DNA of 64,000 nt from Salipiger aestuarii (GCF_003259905.1 NZ_QLMG01000019.1:1-64000); one strand, 5' to 3'; counted from the stretch's first letter, positions 43,384-53,432 are shown. Notes: a model not told the origin generated them from the letters alone. Numbers and translations: made by a program.

Positions 43384-44254
43384 TGGACAAGACACACGAC
43401 AACCGCGCCTGGTTCATGGTGCTGCCGGTGTTCGTGCTGGTGGCGTTTTCGGCGGTGCTGCCGCTGATGACCGTGGTGAACTATGCGTTCAACGACACCT
43501 TCGGCAGCAACGTGTTCTTCTGGGTCGGCATCGAATGGTTCGATGACATGCTGCATTCCGAACGCATGTGGGGCGCGCTGAAGCGCCAGTTGATCTTTTC
43601 CGCGGTGATCCTGGCGATCGAGGTGCCGCTGGGCATCGCCGTCGCCATGTGCATGCCGAAAAGGGGGGTCTGGGCGTCGCTGTGCCTTGTGCTGGTGGCG
43701 CTGCCGCTGCTGATCCCGTGGAACGTGGTGGGCACCATCTGGCAGGTGTTCGCGCGCATCGACATCGGCCTTCTAGGGTACACGCTGGGCCAGATGGGCA
43801 TTGATTTCAACCTTGGCCAGAACGCCGCCGCAGCCTGGGTGACCGTTGTGGTGATGGATGTCTGGCACTGGACGTCGCTGATCGTTCTGCTGTCCTATGC
43901 CGGGCTGCAATCCATCCCGCAGGCCTATTATCAGGCCGGGCGCATCGACCAGGCCAGCCGCTGGGCGGTGTTCCGGTTTATCGAATTGCCCAAGCTGAAA
44001 GGCGTGCTGCTGATCGCCATCCTGTTGCGGTTCATGGACAGTTTCATGATCTATACCGAGCCGTTTGTCGTCACCGGGGGCGGACCGGGATCGACCACCA
44101 CCTTCCTGTCCATCGATCTGGTGAAAATGGCGCTGGGGCAGTTCGACCTTGGCCCCGCCGCGGCGTTTTCGATCATGTACTTCCTCGTGATCCTGCTGGT
44201 CAGCTGGGCGTTTTACACCGTGATGGTCAACCTTGACCGCGAGGACATGCCGAA

Positions 44255-44258
<4 letters not shown>
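43383..44258 (+). CDS. glpP: Glycerol-type ABC importer, permease 1
   Basis: The 291-residue inner-membrane protein has about six helices and the MalF/UgpA-type EAA loop (YYQAGRIDQASRWAVFRFIELPKLKG), which contacts the ATPases. FVVTGGGPGSTTTFLSIDL follows, typical of carbohydrate permeases. It is fused by 1-bp and 4-bp overlaps into the six-gene transporter operon. It would form a heterodimeric channel with the next gene product. Confidence 0.9.
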
Positions 44259-45126
<868 letters not shown>

Positions 45127-45127
<1 letters not shown>

Positions 45128-45537
45128 TGACCGACGCATCCAATGCACGCTGGGGCGCTGTCTATCTTGGAACCGCCGCCGTGCTTGCTGTCGCGCTGGC
45201 GCTGCTGGTGCTGGCGGTGCCCCGCGACGGCGACGACATCCTGTGGACCAAACAGATGGTCAGCAACGGCTGGATGGCATGGAGCTTTCCGGTCGCGCTG
45301 TTCTTCTGGATCATCGCGGCGATCCTGGCGCTGTTCACCATTCTGGCGATCCGTTTCCCCGAGGTGCCCCGCATCGGCATTCTGGGAATCGAAACGACGC
45401 GCGGCGATCGCCTGTTCATCACGCTGCTGGGATCGGCCTTCATCAATCTCGCGTGGCTCGGGCTGGAGCTGGGGCCACAGCCCTGGGCGATGGCCGTCTG
45501 CGCGATCTACGGGGTGTGCGTGTTCCGCTGGGTCTGA
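45127..45537 (+). CDS. glpU: DUF2160 small membrane protein of the glycerol-type transporter
   Basis: The 136-residue protein has four predicted helices (roughly 12-30, 48-72, 93-110 and 113-130) and contains WTKQMVSNGWMAWSFPVALFFW (in part) and GIETTRGDRLFITLLGSAF. DUF2160 proteins occur almost only in this transporter operon type (glpU of rhizobia) and their role is unknown; they may stabilise the permease complex. It is translationally coupled to permease 2. Confidence 0.88.
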
Positions 45538-45635
45538 CCCCGCACCGCGCGACCCGCCGAAAACCACCCCATCCCCGGCAGGAGGAGCCCGGGGCCGGGA
45601 CCGGACCGCTCGTCTGAAAACCAAGGGAGGAACGA

Positions 45636-47351
45636 ATGACAAGACTTCTGATGACATCGACCGCACTGGCGCTGGGCCTCGGCCTGCCTGCCTTTGCCGG
45701 GATGGAGGAAGCCCAAAGCTTTCTCGACGCCGAAATCGGCGACGTGACGACGCTAAGCCGCGCCGAACAGGAAGAGGAAATGCAGTGGTTCATCGACGCC
45801 GCCGCGCCCTTTGCGGGCATGGACATCAAGGTCGTGTCGGAAGCGATCGCGACGCATGAATACGAATCCAAGGTGCTGGCCAAAGCGTTTTCGGACATCA
45901 CCGGCATCAACCTGACCCATGACCTGATCGGCGAAGGCGACGTGGTCGAGCGGCTGCAAACGCAGATGCAGTCGGGCGAAAACATCTATGATGCCTATAT
46001 CAACGACAGCGATCTGATCGGCACCCACTGGCGCTATCAGCAGGCGCGCAGCCTGACCGACTGGATGGCCAACACCGGCGCGGATGTCACCAACCCGATG
46101 CTGGATCTCGACGATTTCATCGGCACCGGCTTTACCACCGGCCCCGATGGCGAACTCTACCAGCTGCCCGATCAGCAATTCGCCAACCTTTACTGGTATC
46201 GTCACGACTGGTTCACCGACGCCAAGAACATGGAGGACTTCAAGGCCGCCTTTGGCTACGATCTTGGCATCCCGGTGAACTGGGCCGCCTATGAGGACAT
46301 CGCCGAATTTTTCACTGGCCGCGATCTGTCGCACCTTGACGTGAACGGCGACGTCTACGGCAGCATGGATTACGGCAAGAAAGACCCGTCGCTCGGCTGG
46401 CGCTACACCGATGCGTGGATGTCCATGGCGGGCATGGGCGACAAGGGCGAACCCAACGGCCTGCCGGTCGACGAATGGGGCATCCGGGTGAACGAACAGT
46501 CGCAGCCTGTCGGGTCCTGCGTGGCACGGGGCGGCGCGACCAACGCGCCCGCAGCGGTCTATGCGATCACCAAGTCCAAGGAATGGCTTGAAAAATACTC
46601 GCCCCCCGCAGCCGCCAGCATGACGTTTTCGGAATCCGGCCCGCTTCCGGCGCAAGGCAACGTGGCCCAGCAGATGTTCTGGTACACCGCCTTTACCGCC
46701 AACATGGTCGAGCCGGGCATCGCGGTGATGAACGATGACGGAACGCCCAAGTGGAAAATGGCACCGTCGCCGCACGGCGTTTACTGGGAAGACGGCATGA
46801 AGGTCGGCTATCAGGATGCCGGCTCCTGGACACTGATGAAATCCACCCCCGATGACCGCGCCAAGGCCGCCTGGCTTTACGCGCAATTCGTGGTGTCCAA
46901 GACCGTCGACGTCAAGAAATCCGACGTCGGCCTGACCTTCATCCGCAAATCCACCGTGGACAGCGACCATTTCACCGACCGCGCCCCAAAGCTGGGCGGC
47001 CTGGTGGAATTCTACCGCTCGCCCGCCCGGCTGGCATGGTCGCCCACCGGCACCAACATCCCCGATTACCCCAAGCTGGCACAGTTGTGGTGGCAGAACA
47101 TCGGCGATGCGCTGTCGGGCGGAAAGACCCCGCAAGAGGCGCTCGATTCGCTCTGTGAAGAGCAGGAAAAGGTGTTGTCGCGGCTCGAACGGGCCGGGAT
47201 CATGGGCGATATCGGTCCCAAGCTGAACGAAGAACGGGACCCGGAATACTGGTTGAGCCAGCCCGGCGCCCCAAAGGCGAAGCTTGAAAACGAGGACGAG
47301 GAACCGATCACCGCGTCCTACGAAGAGCTTATCGGCTCCTGGAGCGACTGA
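45636..47351 (+). CDS. glpV: Glycerol-type ABC importer, periplasmic binding protein
   Basis: The 571-residue exported protein has a signal peptide MTRLLMTSTALALGLGLPAFAG with cleavage near residue 21. At this length it is much larger than ordinary sugar-binding proteins (~420 aa), matching the GlpV-type family. Recognisable blocks are ITGINLTHDLIGEGDVVERL, LPDQQFANLYWYRHDWFTD, SMAGMGDKGEPNGLPVDEWG and YWLSQPGAPKAKLENEDEEP. It follows the DUF2160 gene after 98 bp with its own AAGGGAGGA site, and a G/C hairpin lies just after the stop. It delivers substrate to the permease pair. Confidence 0.88.
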   Translation: MTRLLMTSTALALGLGLPAFAGMEEAQSFLDAEIGDVTTLSRAEQEEEMQWFIDAAAPFAGMDIKVVSEAIATHEYESKVLAKAFSDITGINLTHDLIGEGDVVERLQTQMQSGENIYDAYINDSDLIGTHWRYQQARSLTDWMANTGADVTNPMLDLDDFIGTGFTTGPDGELYQLPDQQFANLYWYRHDWFTDAKNMEDFKAAFGYDLGIPVNWAAYEDIAEFFTGRDLSHLDVNGDVYGSMDYGKKDPSLGWRYTDAWMSMAGMGDKGEPNGLPVDEWGIRVNEQSQPVGSCVARGGATNAPAAVYAITKSKEWLEKYSPPAAASMTFSESGPLPAQGNVAQQMFWYTAFTANMVEPGIAVMNDDGTPKWKMAPSPHGVYWEDGMKVGYQDAGSWTLMKSTPDDRAKAAWLYAQFVVSKTVDVKKSDVGLTFIRKSTVDSDHFTDRAPKLGGLVEFYRSPARLAWSPTGTNIPDYPKLAQLWWQNIGDALSGGKTPQEALDSLCEEQEKVLSRLERAGIMGDIGPKLNEERDPEYWLSQPGAPKAKLENEDEEPITASYEELIGSWSD

Positions 47352-47358
47352 CCCCGGC

Positions 47359-47385
47359 GTCGCGGGCGGCAGGCCCGCCCGCGAC
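47359..47385 (+). terminator. Strong hairpin after the transporter operon
   Basis: A perfect 11-bp stem, GTCGCGGGCGG / CCGCCCGCGAC with a 5-base loop, starts 7 bp past the last stop codon of the operon. No T-run follows, so it may stabilise the mRNA end or assist Rho-dependent termination. Confidence 0.5.
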
Positions 47386-48470
47386 ATCACACACCGGCTC
47401 GGGAAGCCGGGGTGACTTGCCGAGACCCCAAAGCCCGGTGATCCGACCGGGACGCTGCATCGCGGGATCGCGCGGCGGCAGAATCGCAACAACTGCATGC
47501 TGATGGGCGGCGAGCGCAACCGGGCCTGAAACGGGGCTTGAGCGGCCAATGGCTATGCCCGCGTCACCGGCAAGGTCGATGTTTGCAAAGTGACCCAACC
47601 GTCGGGCCGGGGCGCAACCTGCGGCGTCCGGGGGCCTTGAGACGCTGGATGCGTCGACCCCCGTGTTTGGCATCATCGGATGAGTTGCGTCCGGATCGGC
47701 GCTCGGCCAGGCAAGAGGGCGTCAGGGCGAAGGGTTACGACCATCCGTCTTTTCATCAAGGCCTGCTCCGGAAGGGCGGTCTGCGTGCCCTCGCTCGCGG
47801 CGCTGTCTGCTGGTGCAAGAGGCGGATCTGCTGATCTGGGGCGGCACCAGACCGGCCAGTACACTGGCATGAACCGGCGCCTGCCGCGCGCGGAACAGGC
47901 GACGATCACCGTCGATTTCGATCCGCTCGACCGTGGCCGAACGACCCGCCCGCCAACGTCCCACCCGCGAGTGTTGTTGCGCGCTCGACACCGCCCTAAG
48001 CCGCCGCATCGCCGGAGCCCGCCACCACTTGGGCCCCCATCAACGCGGTAAAGGCCGGTTTTGACGCGGAAAAGCCGCCGAGATGGGGTCGGATCAGGTT
48101 CCGTGCCGCCGCCGCGCTGGATGACGCCTTTGCCTTCGGTGGTCAGGACCGCCATCGACGACCGCGCCACGCCGATTCATGCGTTCAAGCGCCGAAAGCG
48201 CGAAGACGAGGCCAATCGGCACGCCGGCATGGCGTGGGGGCTGCGGGTGTGAAAGGTTCCCCCGATCTGTGGCCCGGCCCGGATCGGCAGCAACTGGCAG
48301 CCTGTCCCGGCGGCCTGTGCAGCGGATGTCTGCGGAAATTAATATTGCGCCAAAAAGTTGTGCCTTATGCGCGGTTGGTGCATGTTTATGCGGCGACATG
48401 CAGCGGCATCAGGGCGGCAATGCAAATCCGTGCATTGCTCTGGCCCGTGCCCGTGTCTAGATGAACGCAA
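47386..48470. other. 1.1-kb gene-poor region, no intact gene recognised
   Basis: All frames longer than 60 codons here are Arg/Pro/Gly-rich and overlap each other on both strands; none could be assigned. A few short runs look protein-like (for example a + strand stretch around 47500 reading NCMLMGGERNR before a stop, and minus-strand stretches near 48030-48240), which hints at decayed genes. The region turns A/T-rich around 48340-48400, upstream of the anti-SD hairpins. Confidence 0.45.
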
Positions 48471-48471
48471 C

Positions 48472-48569
48472 GATGCTGAACTGGCATCAGACAGTTTCCA
48501 GGGGTTCTCTCCTCCTCCCTGAGCCCCGGAAATCAGCGGCGACCCTCCCTCCTCCCTGAGGGTCGCCGC
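48472..48569 (+). ncRNA. Candidate cuckoo/CcsR-type small RNA with two CCUCCUCCC loops
   Basis: Two hairpins follow one another. Hairpin A (48498-48529) pairs CC-GGGG-CTC with GAG-CCCC-GG around loop TCCTCCTCCCT. Hairpin B (48536-48569) has a perfect 11-bp stem GCGGCGACCCT / AGGGTCGCCGC with loop CCCTCCTCCCTG. The loops share the 13-base repeat CCTCCTCCCTGAG (48511-48523 and 48548-48560), and a 5-bp hairpin GATGC/GCATC precedes them. Double hairpins exposing CCUCCUCCC, complementary to Shine-Dalgarno sites, define the CcsR/cuckoo RNAs of Alphaproteobacteria, stress-induced in Rhodobacter. The exact ends are not determined and no DUF1127 gene adjoins. Confidence 0.6.
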
Positions 48570-48713
48570 GACGCGAACCATCAGCGATAAGGGACTGTCC
48601 CGCGCCTTGCAGGGTACAGTTCCGGCGCATTCACAGACGCACGAAAACCCGTGCGGTCGCGCCGGGTTCGAGTTTCGCCGGTCGACCGCGGCTGGATATC
48701 TCCGATGACAATT

Positions 48714-48746
48714 CCGGTCGCCTCGCCTCCTCTGCGAGGCGACCGG
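48714..48746 (+). repeat. Perfect 13-bp hairpin with CTCCTCT loop
   Basis: CCGGTCGCCTCGC and GCGAGGCGACCGG are exact inverted copies separated by CTCCTCT. It lies 145 bp beyond the candidate anti-SD RNA. Its loop is also CU-rich with CTCCTC, so it may be a third, diverged member or the transcript's terminal stem. No T-run follows. Confidence 0.5.
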
Positions 48747-48914
48747 ATCGCGACTGGATAACGTCCTCCCCAGGTGTCATCCATCCTTGGCCCAGGCCGC
48801 GCGGGCTCCTCCCGTCTCCCGTTCGGCGGACCTTGCGAAATGCTTGCATGGCGGAGAAAACATGACCTGCGTCAAATTGTCCAGCACGTTTTCCGCCGCA
48901 CTGCGGCGCCAATG

Positions 48915-50234
48915 TCACAGATCAAGCAGACTGGCGGCAACATACGGCGCGACCAGAAGTTTGCGGCGGTGCCGGCCAAGCAGAAATCTACCGGGAATCA
49001 ATGACATGGCTGCGGGAATCGCAGGCTGCGCCGGTTTGCCCTGGACCAGACCCGCAAGCAGCATCCCCGCATGGCTGCCCATCGCAACCCCGTTTCCGTG
49101 AAAGCCAAGCCCGGCAAAAAGGCCGGGATGGTCGGGAACCTCGCCCACGAACGGGACAAGATTCGCCATGAGGCACACGAGGCCGGCCCATTCATGGGTG
49201 ATCCCGACATTCCGCCAGCGGGGGAACATCTCGGCGAAATCGTCGCGGATCGCGCGCGCGATCCGACGTTGGGCCACCGGTGTCGCGCTCAGCCCGCCGC
49301 GCATGCCAAACAGAAAGCGTCCGTCGGGCATCATCCGGAAATAATGCAGCAGGACGCGCGTGTCATAGGCCATCTGGTGCGACGTCCAGCCCTGCGCCTG
49401 CCGCAGGTCGTCGGGAACGGGTTCGGTCACGATGACACTGGATTGCACCGGCAGATACCGCGCGCGCAGCCAGTCGGGCAGATCTTCGGAGGAATAGCCG
49501 TTGGTCGCAAGCACGACGCGATCCGCCGTTACCGTTCCCTGCGGCGTGGTCAGCCGCCATTTTCCGTTTCGATGCAACGCGGTGACCGGGCTGTGGCCAT
49601 GCAGCGCCGCGCCGGCGTTTTGGGCGGCCCGCGCAAGGCCCGCGTGGTATTTGCGCGGATTGAGCGCAAAGCCGATCGGTGTGGTGAGCGCGCCGAAGAA
49701 CGGGCCGCCAAAACCCTCGGCAGCCATATCCTCCATTTCGATCAGGCGGGGGGTGACGCCGTAATCCTGTTCGATCCCGGGCGCGCTGGCGCGCAGCCGG
49801 GCGAAGGCGCGGGGGGAGTGGGCGATCATTGTTTCGCCGTCCGAATGGGTGTCGGCGTCGATGTCATGTTCCGCAATCAGACGCGCCGCTGTGGCGACTG
49901 CGGATTTCTCGGTCTGACGCCAGTCGCGCAGACCCTCGGCGCCAACCTGATGTCGCAGCTGCCGCGCTGTCGCCTTGGCGCCGCCCAGACAGCAAAAGCC
50001 GCCGTTGCGCCCCGAGGCGCCGAAACCGGGGTGTTCGGCTTCGAGCAGGGTCACTTCGGCGCCGTCCTGCGCAAGGTGCAGCGCCGCCGACAGTCCGGTG
50101 AAGCCGCCGCCGATAATGGCGATCCCGGTGGGCTTGTCGCCTTGCAGGGCGGGCCAGTCGAGCGGCGCGACGGTCTGGGACCACCAGCAGGCGCCTTGTG
50201 GACCGTAGGCGGCGGGTTCGTATATGCGTTTCAT
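48915..50234 (-). CDS. FAD-dependent oxidoreductase (DAO family, PuuB-like)
   Basis: The 439-residue protein has an FAD-binding Rossmann motif IAIIGGGFTGLSAALHLA followed by EAEHPGFGASGRNGGFCC, where relatives bind FAD covalently or tightly, and a C-terminal FAGLGFHGNGVAMGSHAG FAD contact. This is the D-amino-acid-oxidase fold of gamma-glutamylputrescine oxidoreductase and similar amine-oxidising enzymes. Its position as the last gene of a polyamine-type uptake operon suggests that it oxidises the imported amine or its glutamyl derivative; no glutamate-putrescine ligase gene is in the window. Confidence 0.87.
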   Translation of the reverse strand: MKRIYEPAAYGPQGACWWSQTVAPLDWPALQGDKPTGIAIIGGGFTGLSAALHLAQDGAEVTLLEAEHPGFGASGRNGGFCCLGGAKATARQLRHQVGAEGLRDWRQTEKSAVATAARLIAEHDIDADTHSDGETMIAHSPRAFARLRASAPGIEQDYGVTPRLIEMEDMAAEGFGGPFFGALTTPIGFALNPRKYHAGLARAAQNAGAALHGHSPVTALHRNGKWRLTTPQGTVTADRVVLATNGYSSEDLPDWLRARYLPVQSSVIVTEPVPDDLRQAQGWTSHQMAYDTRVLLHYFRMMPDGRFLFGMRGGLSATPVAQRRIARAIRDDFAEMFPRWRNVGITHEWAGLVCLMANLVPFVGEVPDHPGLFAGLGFHGNGVAMGSHAGMLLAGLVQGKPAQPAIPAAMSLIPGRFLLGRHRRKLLVAPYVAASLLDL

Positions 50235-50239
50235 CGGCG

Positions 50240-51058
50240 TCAGGCGGCCCGTACCGCTTTCTGTTCGTCGCGCACCTGCGCCACGGCGGCGCGTTTGGTC
50301 AGGACCGACGCTGTAATGACCCCGATGGTCACGATGCCGATCAGCAGGGTGGACAGAGCGTTGATCTGCGGGCTGACGCCAAGACGCACTGCCGAAAAGA
50401 TCTTGATCGGCAGGGTGGTGGCCGACGGGCCGGTGGTGAAGCTGGCGATCACCAGATCGTCCAGCGACAGGGTAAAGGCCAGCAGCCAGCCCGAAATCAC
50501 CGCCGGGGCGATGATCGGCAGCGTCACGAGCCGGAACGCTGCGAATGCCGAACAGCCCAGGTCAAGCGCGGCCTCTTCAAGCGACCGGTCAAAGCTGGTC
50601 AGCCGCGACGACACCACGACCGACACATAGCACATGCTGAATGTGGTATGCGCCAGCACGATGGTCAGCACGCCCCGGTCCAGCCCGATGCCGATGAACA
50701 GCAGCAGCAGCGACAGGCCGGTGATGACTTCGGGCATCACCAGCGGGGCATAGATCATGCCGGAAAACAGCGTACGCCCGTGAAAACGTCCGGCGCGCAC
50801 CAGCACATAGGCCGCCATCGTGCCCAGCACCGTCGCCAGTGTGGATGAGAACACCCCGACCTTGAGCGTGACCCAGGCCGCGTCGAGAAATTCCTGATCG
50901 CGGAACAGCTCGCCATACCATTTCGTCGAAAAGCCTGCCCAGACGGTCACCAGGCGGCTTTCGTTGAAACTGTAGACAACCAGCAGGATCATCGGCAGGT
51001 AGAGAAACGCAAATCCGAGGCTAAGCGATGTCGCATTGAACCAGCTGAATCGTTTCAT
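50240..51058 (-). CDS. Polyamine-type ABC importer permease (PotC/PotI-like)
   Basis: The 272-residue, six-helix permease opens LGFAFLYLPMILLVVYSFNES, the spermidine/putrescine permease signature, and has the EAA loop SLEEAALDLGCSAFAAFRLVTLP. The start MKRFSWFN at 51058 overlaps the stop of the next permease by 4 bp. It forms the channel with its partner and is energised by the ATPase two genes upstream. Confidence 0.92.
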   Translation of the reverse strand: MKRFSWFNATSLSLGFAFLYLPMILLVVYSFNESRLVTVWAGFSTKWYGELFRDQEFLDAAWVTLKVGVFSSTLATVLGTMAAYVLVRAGRFHGRTLFSGMIYAPLVMPEVITGLSLLLLFIGIGLDRGVLTIVLAHTTFSMCYVSVVVSSRLTSFDRSLEEAALDLGCSAFAAFRLVTLPIIAPAVISGWLLAFTLSLDDLVIASFTTGPSATTLPIKIFSAVRLGVSPQINALSTLLIGIVTIGVITASVLTKRAAVAQVRDEQKAVRAA

Positions 51059-51945
51059 CCTTCGGCCTCCCGTGCCTTTTGTTCGTTGCGCTGGAACAGC
51101 ACGATGGGGATGATCAGGATCAGCAACAGGATGACCGCCACCGCCGAGGCCACGGGCCAGTCGCGGTTGTTGAAGAACTCTTCCCACAACACCTTGCCGA
51201 TCATCAGCGTGCTGGACCCGCCCAACAGCGACGGGATGACGAATTCACCCAGCGCCGGAATGAAGACAAGGAAGCAGCCCGCGACGATGCCGCTGCGCGA
51301 CAGCGGCCAGGTGACCAGCCAGAATGCGGTGAAGCGTGAACAGCCAAGGTCTTCGGCGGCTTCCAGCAGCGAGTCATCGAGCTTTTCCAGCGCGGAATAG
51401 ATCGGCAATACCATGAACGGCAGATAGGTGTAGACGATGCCGATATAGACCGCCGTGGGGGTGTTCATGATCTGAAGCGGTTCGTTTATGACGCCGAGCC
51501 ATTGCAGTACGGTGTTCAGCGTGCCTTCGTTCGACAGGATTCCCATCCACGAATAGACCCGGATCAGGAAGCTGGTCCAGAACGGCAGGATCACCAGCAT
51601 CAGCAGCGTCGGGCGCCAGGCGTGATCGGCGCGGGCCATGCCGTAGGCAATCGGGTAACCCACCGCGAGGGTGATGAGCGTCGACAGCGCCGCGATCCGA
51701 AGCGAGCTGAGGTAGCTTTTCCAATACAGGTCGTCGGTGGCGAGAAAGGCGAAATTGTCGAGATCGAGCTCTGAGAAGAACGCGGTCAGCCCTGCCCAGC
51801 CCTGCGTCAGATCCAGTTGTGGCATGTAGGGCGGCCGCGCCAGCGCGATGTCCGAAAGCGAGATCTTCAGAACGATCAGAAAGGGCACCAGGAACAGGGC
51901 GACCAGCCAGAGGTAGGGGATGGCGATGAGGACTGCCTTGCGCAT
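51055..51945 (-). CDS. Polyamine-type ABC importer permease (PotB/PotH-like)
   Basis: The 296-residue permease has the opening LVALFLVPFLIVLKISLSD and IRVYSWMGILSNEGTLN, both diagnostic for PotB/PotH, and the EAA loop DSLLEAAEDLGCSRFTAFWLVTWPL. It begins 3 bp after the ATPase stop and overlaps the second permease by 4 bp, so the subunits are co-translated. Substrate class (putrescine or spermidine) is inferred from the locus. Confidence 0.92.
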   Translation of the reverse strand: MRKAVLIAIPYLWLVALFLVPFLIVLKISLSDIALARPPYMPQLDLTQGWAGLTAFFSELDLDNFAFLATDDLYWKSYLSSLRIAALSTLITLAVGYPIAYGMARADHAWRPTLLMLVILPFWTSFLIRVYSWMGILSNEGTLNTVLQWLGVINEPLQIMNTPTAVYIGIVYTYLPFMVLPIYSALEKLDDSLLEAAEDLGCSRFTAFWLVTWPLSRSGIVAGCFLVFIPALGEFVIPSLLGGSSTLMIGKVLWEEFFNNRDWPVASAVAVILLLILIIPIVLFQRNEQKAREAEG

Positions 51946-51948
51946 GAC

Positions 51949-53364
51949 TCAGTCCTTCAGCACGACGCCGGCGGTTTCGGAAAAGCCGATCCAGACCTCG
52001 TCTTCCCAGGTGATATGGCGATTGGCGAGGCGGCGGGCGTTGACCATTTGCGCCTTGACCATGGTGCCGTTCGCCAGTTCGACATGAAAGGTCGAGATGT
52101 TGCCGAGATAGGCGATGTCGATGACCTTGCCCTTGTAGGCATTGGGGCGGTCGGGTTGCTCCGCGTCGATGGTCACCTTTTCAGGGCGGATCGAAAAGGT
52201 CACCTTTTCGCCCGCGACCGCCGTGTCGCCATTGGCGGCGATGATCGGCGGCTGCCCGTCGGCCCAGTCGACAAGGATGCCGCCGGGTTTGATCGCGGGC
52301 GCAGAATCGGCGGGCCGCGCGGGGGCCTCGCGCGCCCGCGCGGCGGCGACTTCCGCGGGCGAGGGCGGCGGAAGGCGTCGGGGGGCCGTTTCGCGACTGC
52401 CCATGAAGCGGCGGAAAAGCTTGTCGTACAGCCAGTCGCCTTTGCGGTCGGGCGCGGGCAGTCGCTGTGCCGTCGCGGTGTTCGCCTCGACCGTATCGCG
52501 CAGCGCGGCGTCATGGCGCGGGGCGGTGGCCTCGGCATCCAGCGCGACAGTGGGTTCGGGGGCGGCGGCCATGTCGACCGGGCGGGCGGTGGCGGTGCCG
52601 GAAAACAGGTTCACGTCGCCGATGAAATCCGCGACATAGACGGAATTGGGCGCCTCGTAGATCTGGTCCGGGGTGTCGACCTGCACGATGCGGCCTTCGT
52701 CCATCACCGCGATGCGCGAGGCGACGGTCATTGCTTCTTCCTGGTCGTGGGTGACGATCACGAAGGTGGTGCCGGTCTTTTCCTGGATGTCCATCAGTTC
52801 GAACTGCGTTTCCTCGCGCAGCTTGCGGTCGAGCGCACCCAGCGGTTCGTCCAGCAACAGCAGCTTGGGCGCCTTGGCAAGGCTGCGGGCCAGCGCGACG
52901 CGCTGGCGCTGGCCGCCGGAAATCTGGTGCGGCTTGCGCCTTGCAAAGCGGCTCATCCGGGTCAGGCGCAGCATCTCGTCGACACGTTCGTCGATGAACG
53001 CCGCGTCGCGGCCTTCGCGTTTCAGACCAAAGGCGATGTTGTCCCAGATCGACAGGTGCGGAAACAGCGCGTAGCTTTGGAACATCATGTTCACCGGGCG
53101 CTTGTTGGGCGGCACCGCGCTGATTTCCTGTCCGTCCAACAGGATGTGCCCGCCCGAGATCGTCTCGAACCCGGCGAGCATTCGCATCATCGTTGTCTTG
53201 CCGCAGCCCGAGGGGCCGAGCAGCGCAAAGAATTCCTTTTCGTAGATCGTCAACGACAGGTTGTCGATCGCGGTAAAATCGCCAAAGCGTTTGGATACGT
53301 TGCGAAATTCGATCAGTGGCTTCTGAACGGGATCCGTCCAGGGGGCGAAAACGGTCTGGGCCAT
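51949..53364 (-). CDS. Polyamine-type ABC importer ATPase with a ~100-residue insertion
   Basis: The 471-residue PotA/PotG-like ATPase has Walker A GPSGCGKTT (50-58), signature ISGGQRQRVALARSL, Walker B LLLLDEPLGALD and switch VTHDQEEA, all intact. The family is normally 350-380 aa. The extra length is a low-complexity Ala/Pro/Arg-rich segment at roughly residues 262-360, between GDVNLFSGTA and the beta-strands of the TOBE regulatory domain (GEKVTFSIRPEKV). A charged patch WLYDKLFRRFMG lies in the middle of it. The insertion interrupts the domain that senses substrate or regulators. It is separated from the binding-protein gene by a strong hairpin. Confidence 0.92.
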   Translation of the reverse strand: MAQTVFAPWTDPVQKPLIEFRNVSKRFGDFTAIDNLSLTIYEKEFFALLGPSGCGKTTMMRMLAGFETISGGHILLDGQEISAVPPNKRPVNMMFQSYALFPHLSIWDNIAFGLKREGRDAAFIDERVDEMLRLTRMSRFARRKPHQISGGQRQRVALARSLAKAPKLLLLDEPLGALDRKLREETQFELMDIQEKTGTTFVIVTHDQEEAMTVASRIAVMDEGRIVQVDTPDQIYEAPNSVYVADFIGDVNLFSGTATARPVDMAAAPEPTVALDAEATAPRHDAALRDTVEANTATAQRLPAPDRKGDWLYDKLFRRFMGSRETAPRRLPPPSPAEVAAARAREAPARPADSAPAIKPGGILVDWADGQPPIIAANGDTAVAGEKVTFSIRPEKVTIDAEQPDRPNAYKGKVIDIAYLGNISTFHVELANGTMVKAQMVNARRLANRHITWEDEVWIGFSETAGVVLKD

Positions 53365-53392
53365 GCGCGGGGTGCTTCCTGTCAGTCAAGGG

Positions 53393-53417
53393 GGCCCGCG
53401 CGGTGGGGGCGCGGGCC
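53393..53417 (-). promoter_or_regulatory. Intercistronic hairpin between binding-protein and ATPase genes
   Basis: GGCCCGCGC and GCGCGGGCC form a perfect 9-bp stem around a 7-base loop in the 68-bp gap after the binding-protein stop. No T-run follows. Such hairpins commonly protect the upstream message and lower downstream expression, giving excess binding protein over transporter, as in mal and his operons. Confidence 0.6.
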
Positions 53418-53432
53418 GGGATCAGGCGCGGC

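Noticed and set aside
47673-48399. Overlapping 100-165-codon frames on both strands in the gene-poor region
   Set aside because: None matches a known family, composition is random-like, and several frames overlap one another. They were not listed as genes.
48498-48569. The CCTCC-loop hairpins as plain transcription terminators
   Set aside because: Neither hairpin is followed by a T-run, no + strand gene ends just before them, and the loops rather than the stems are the conserved element.
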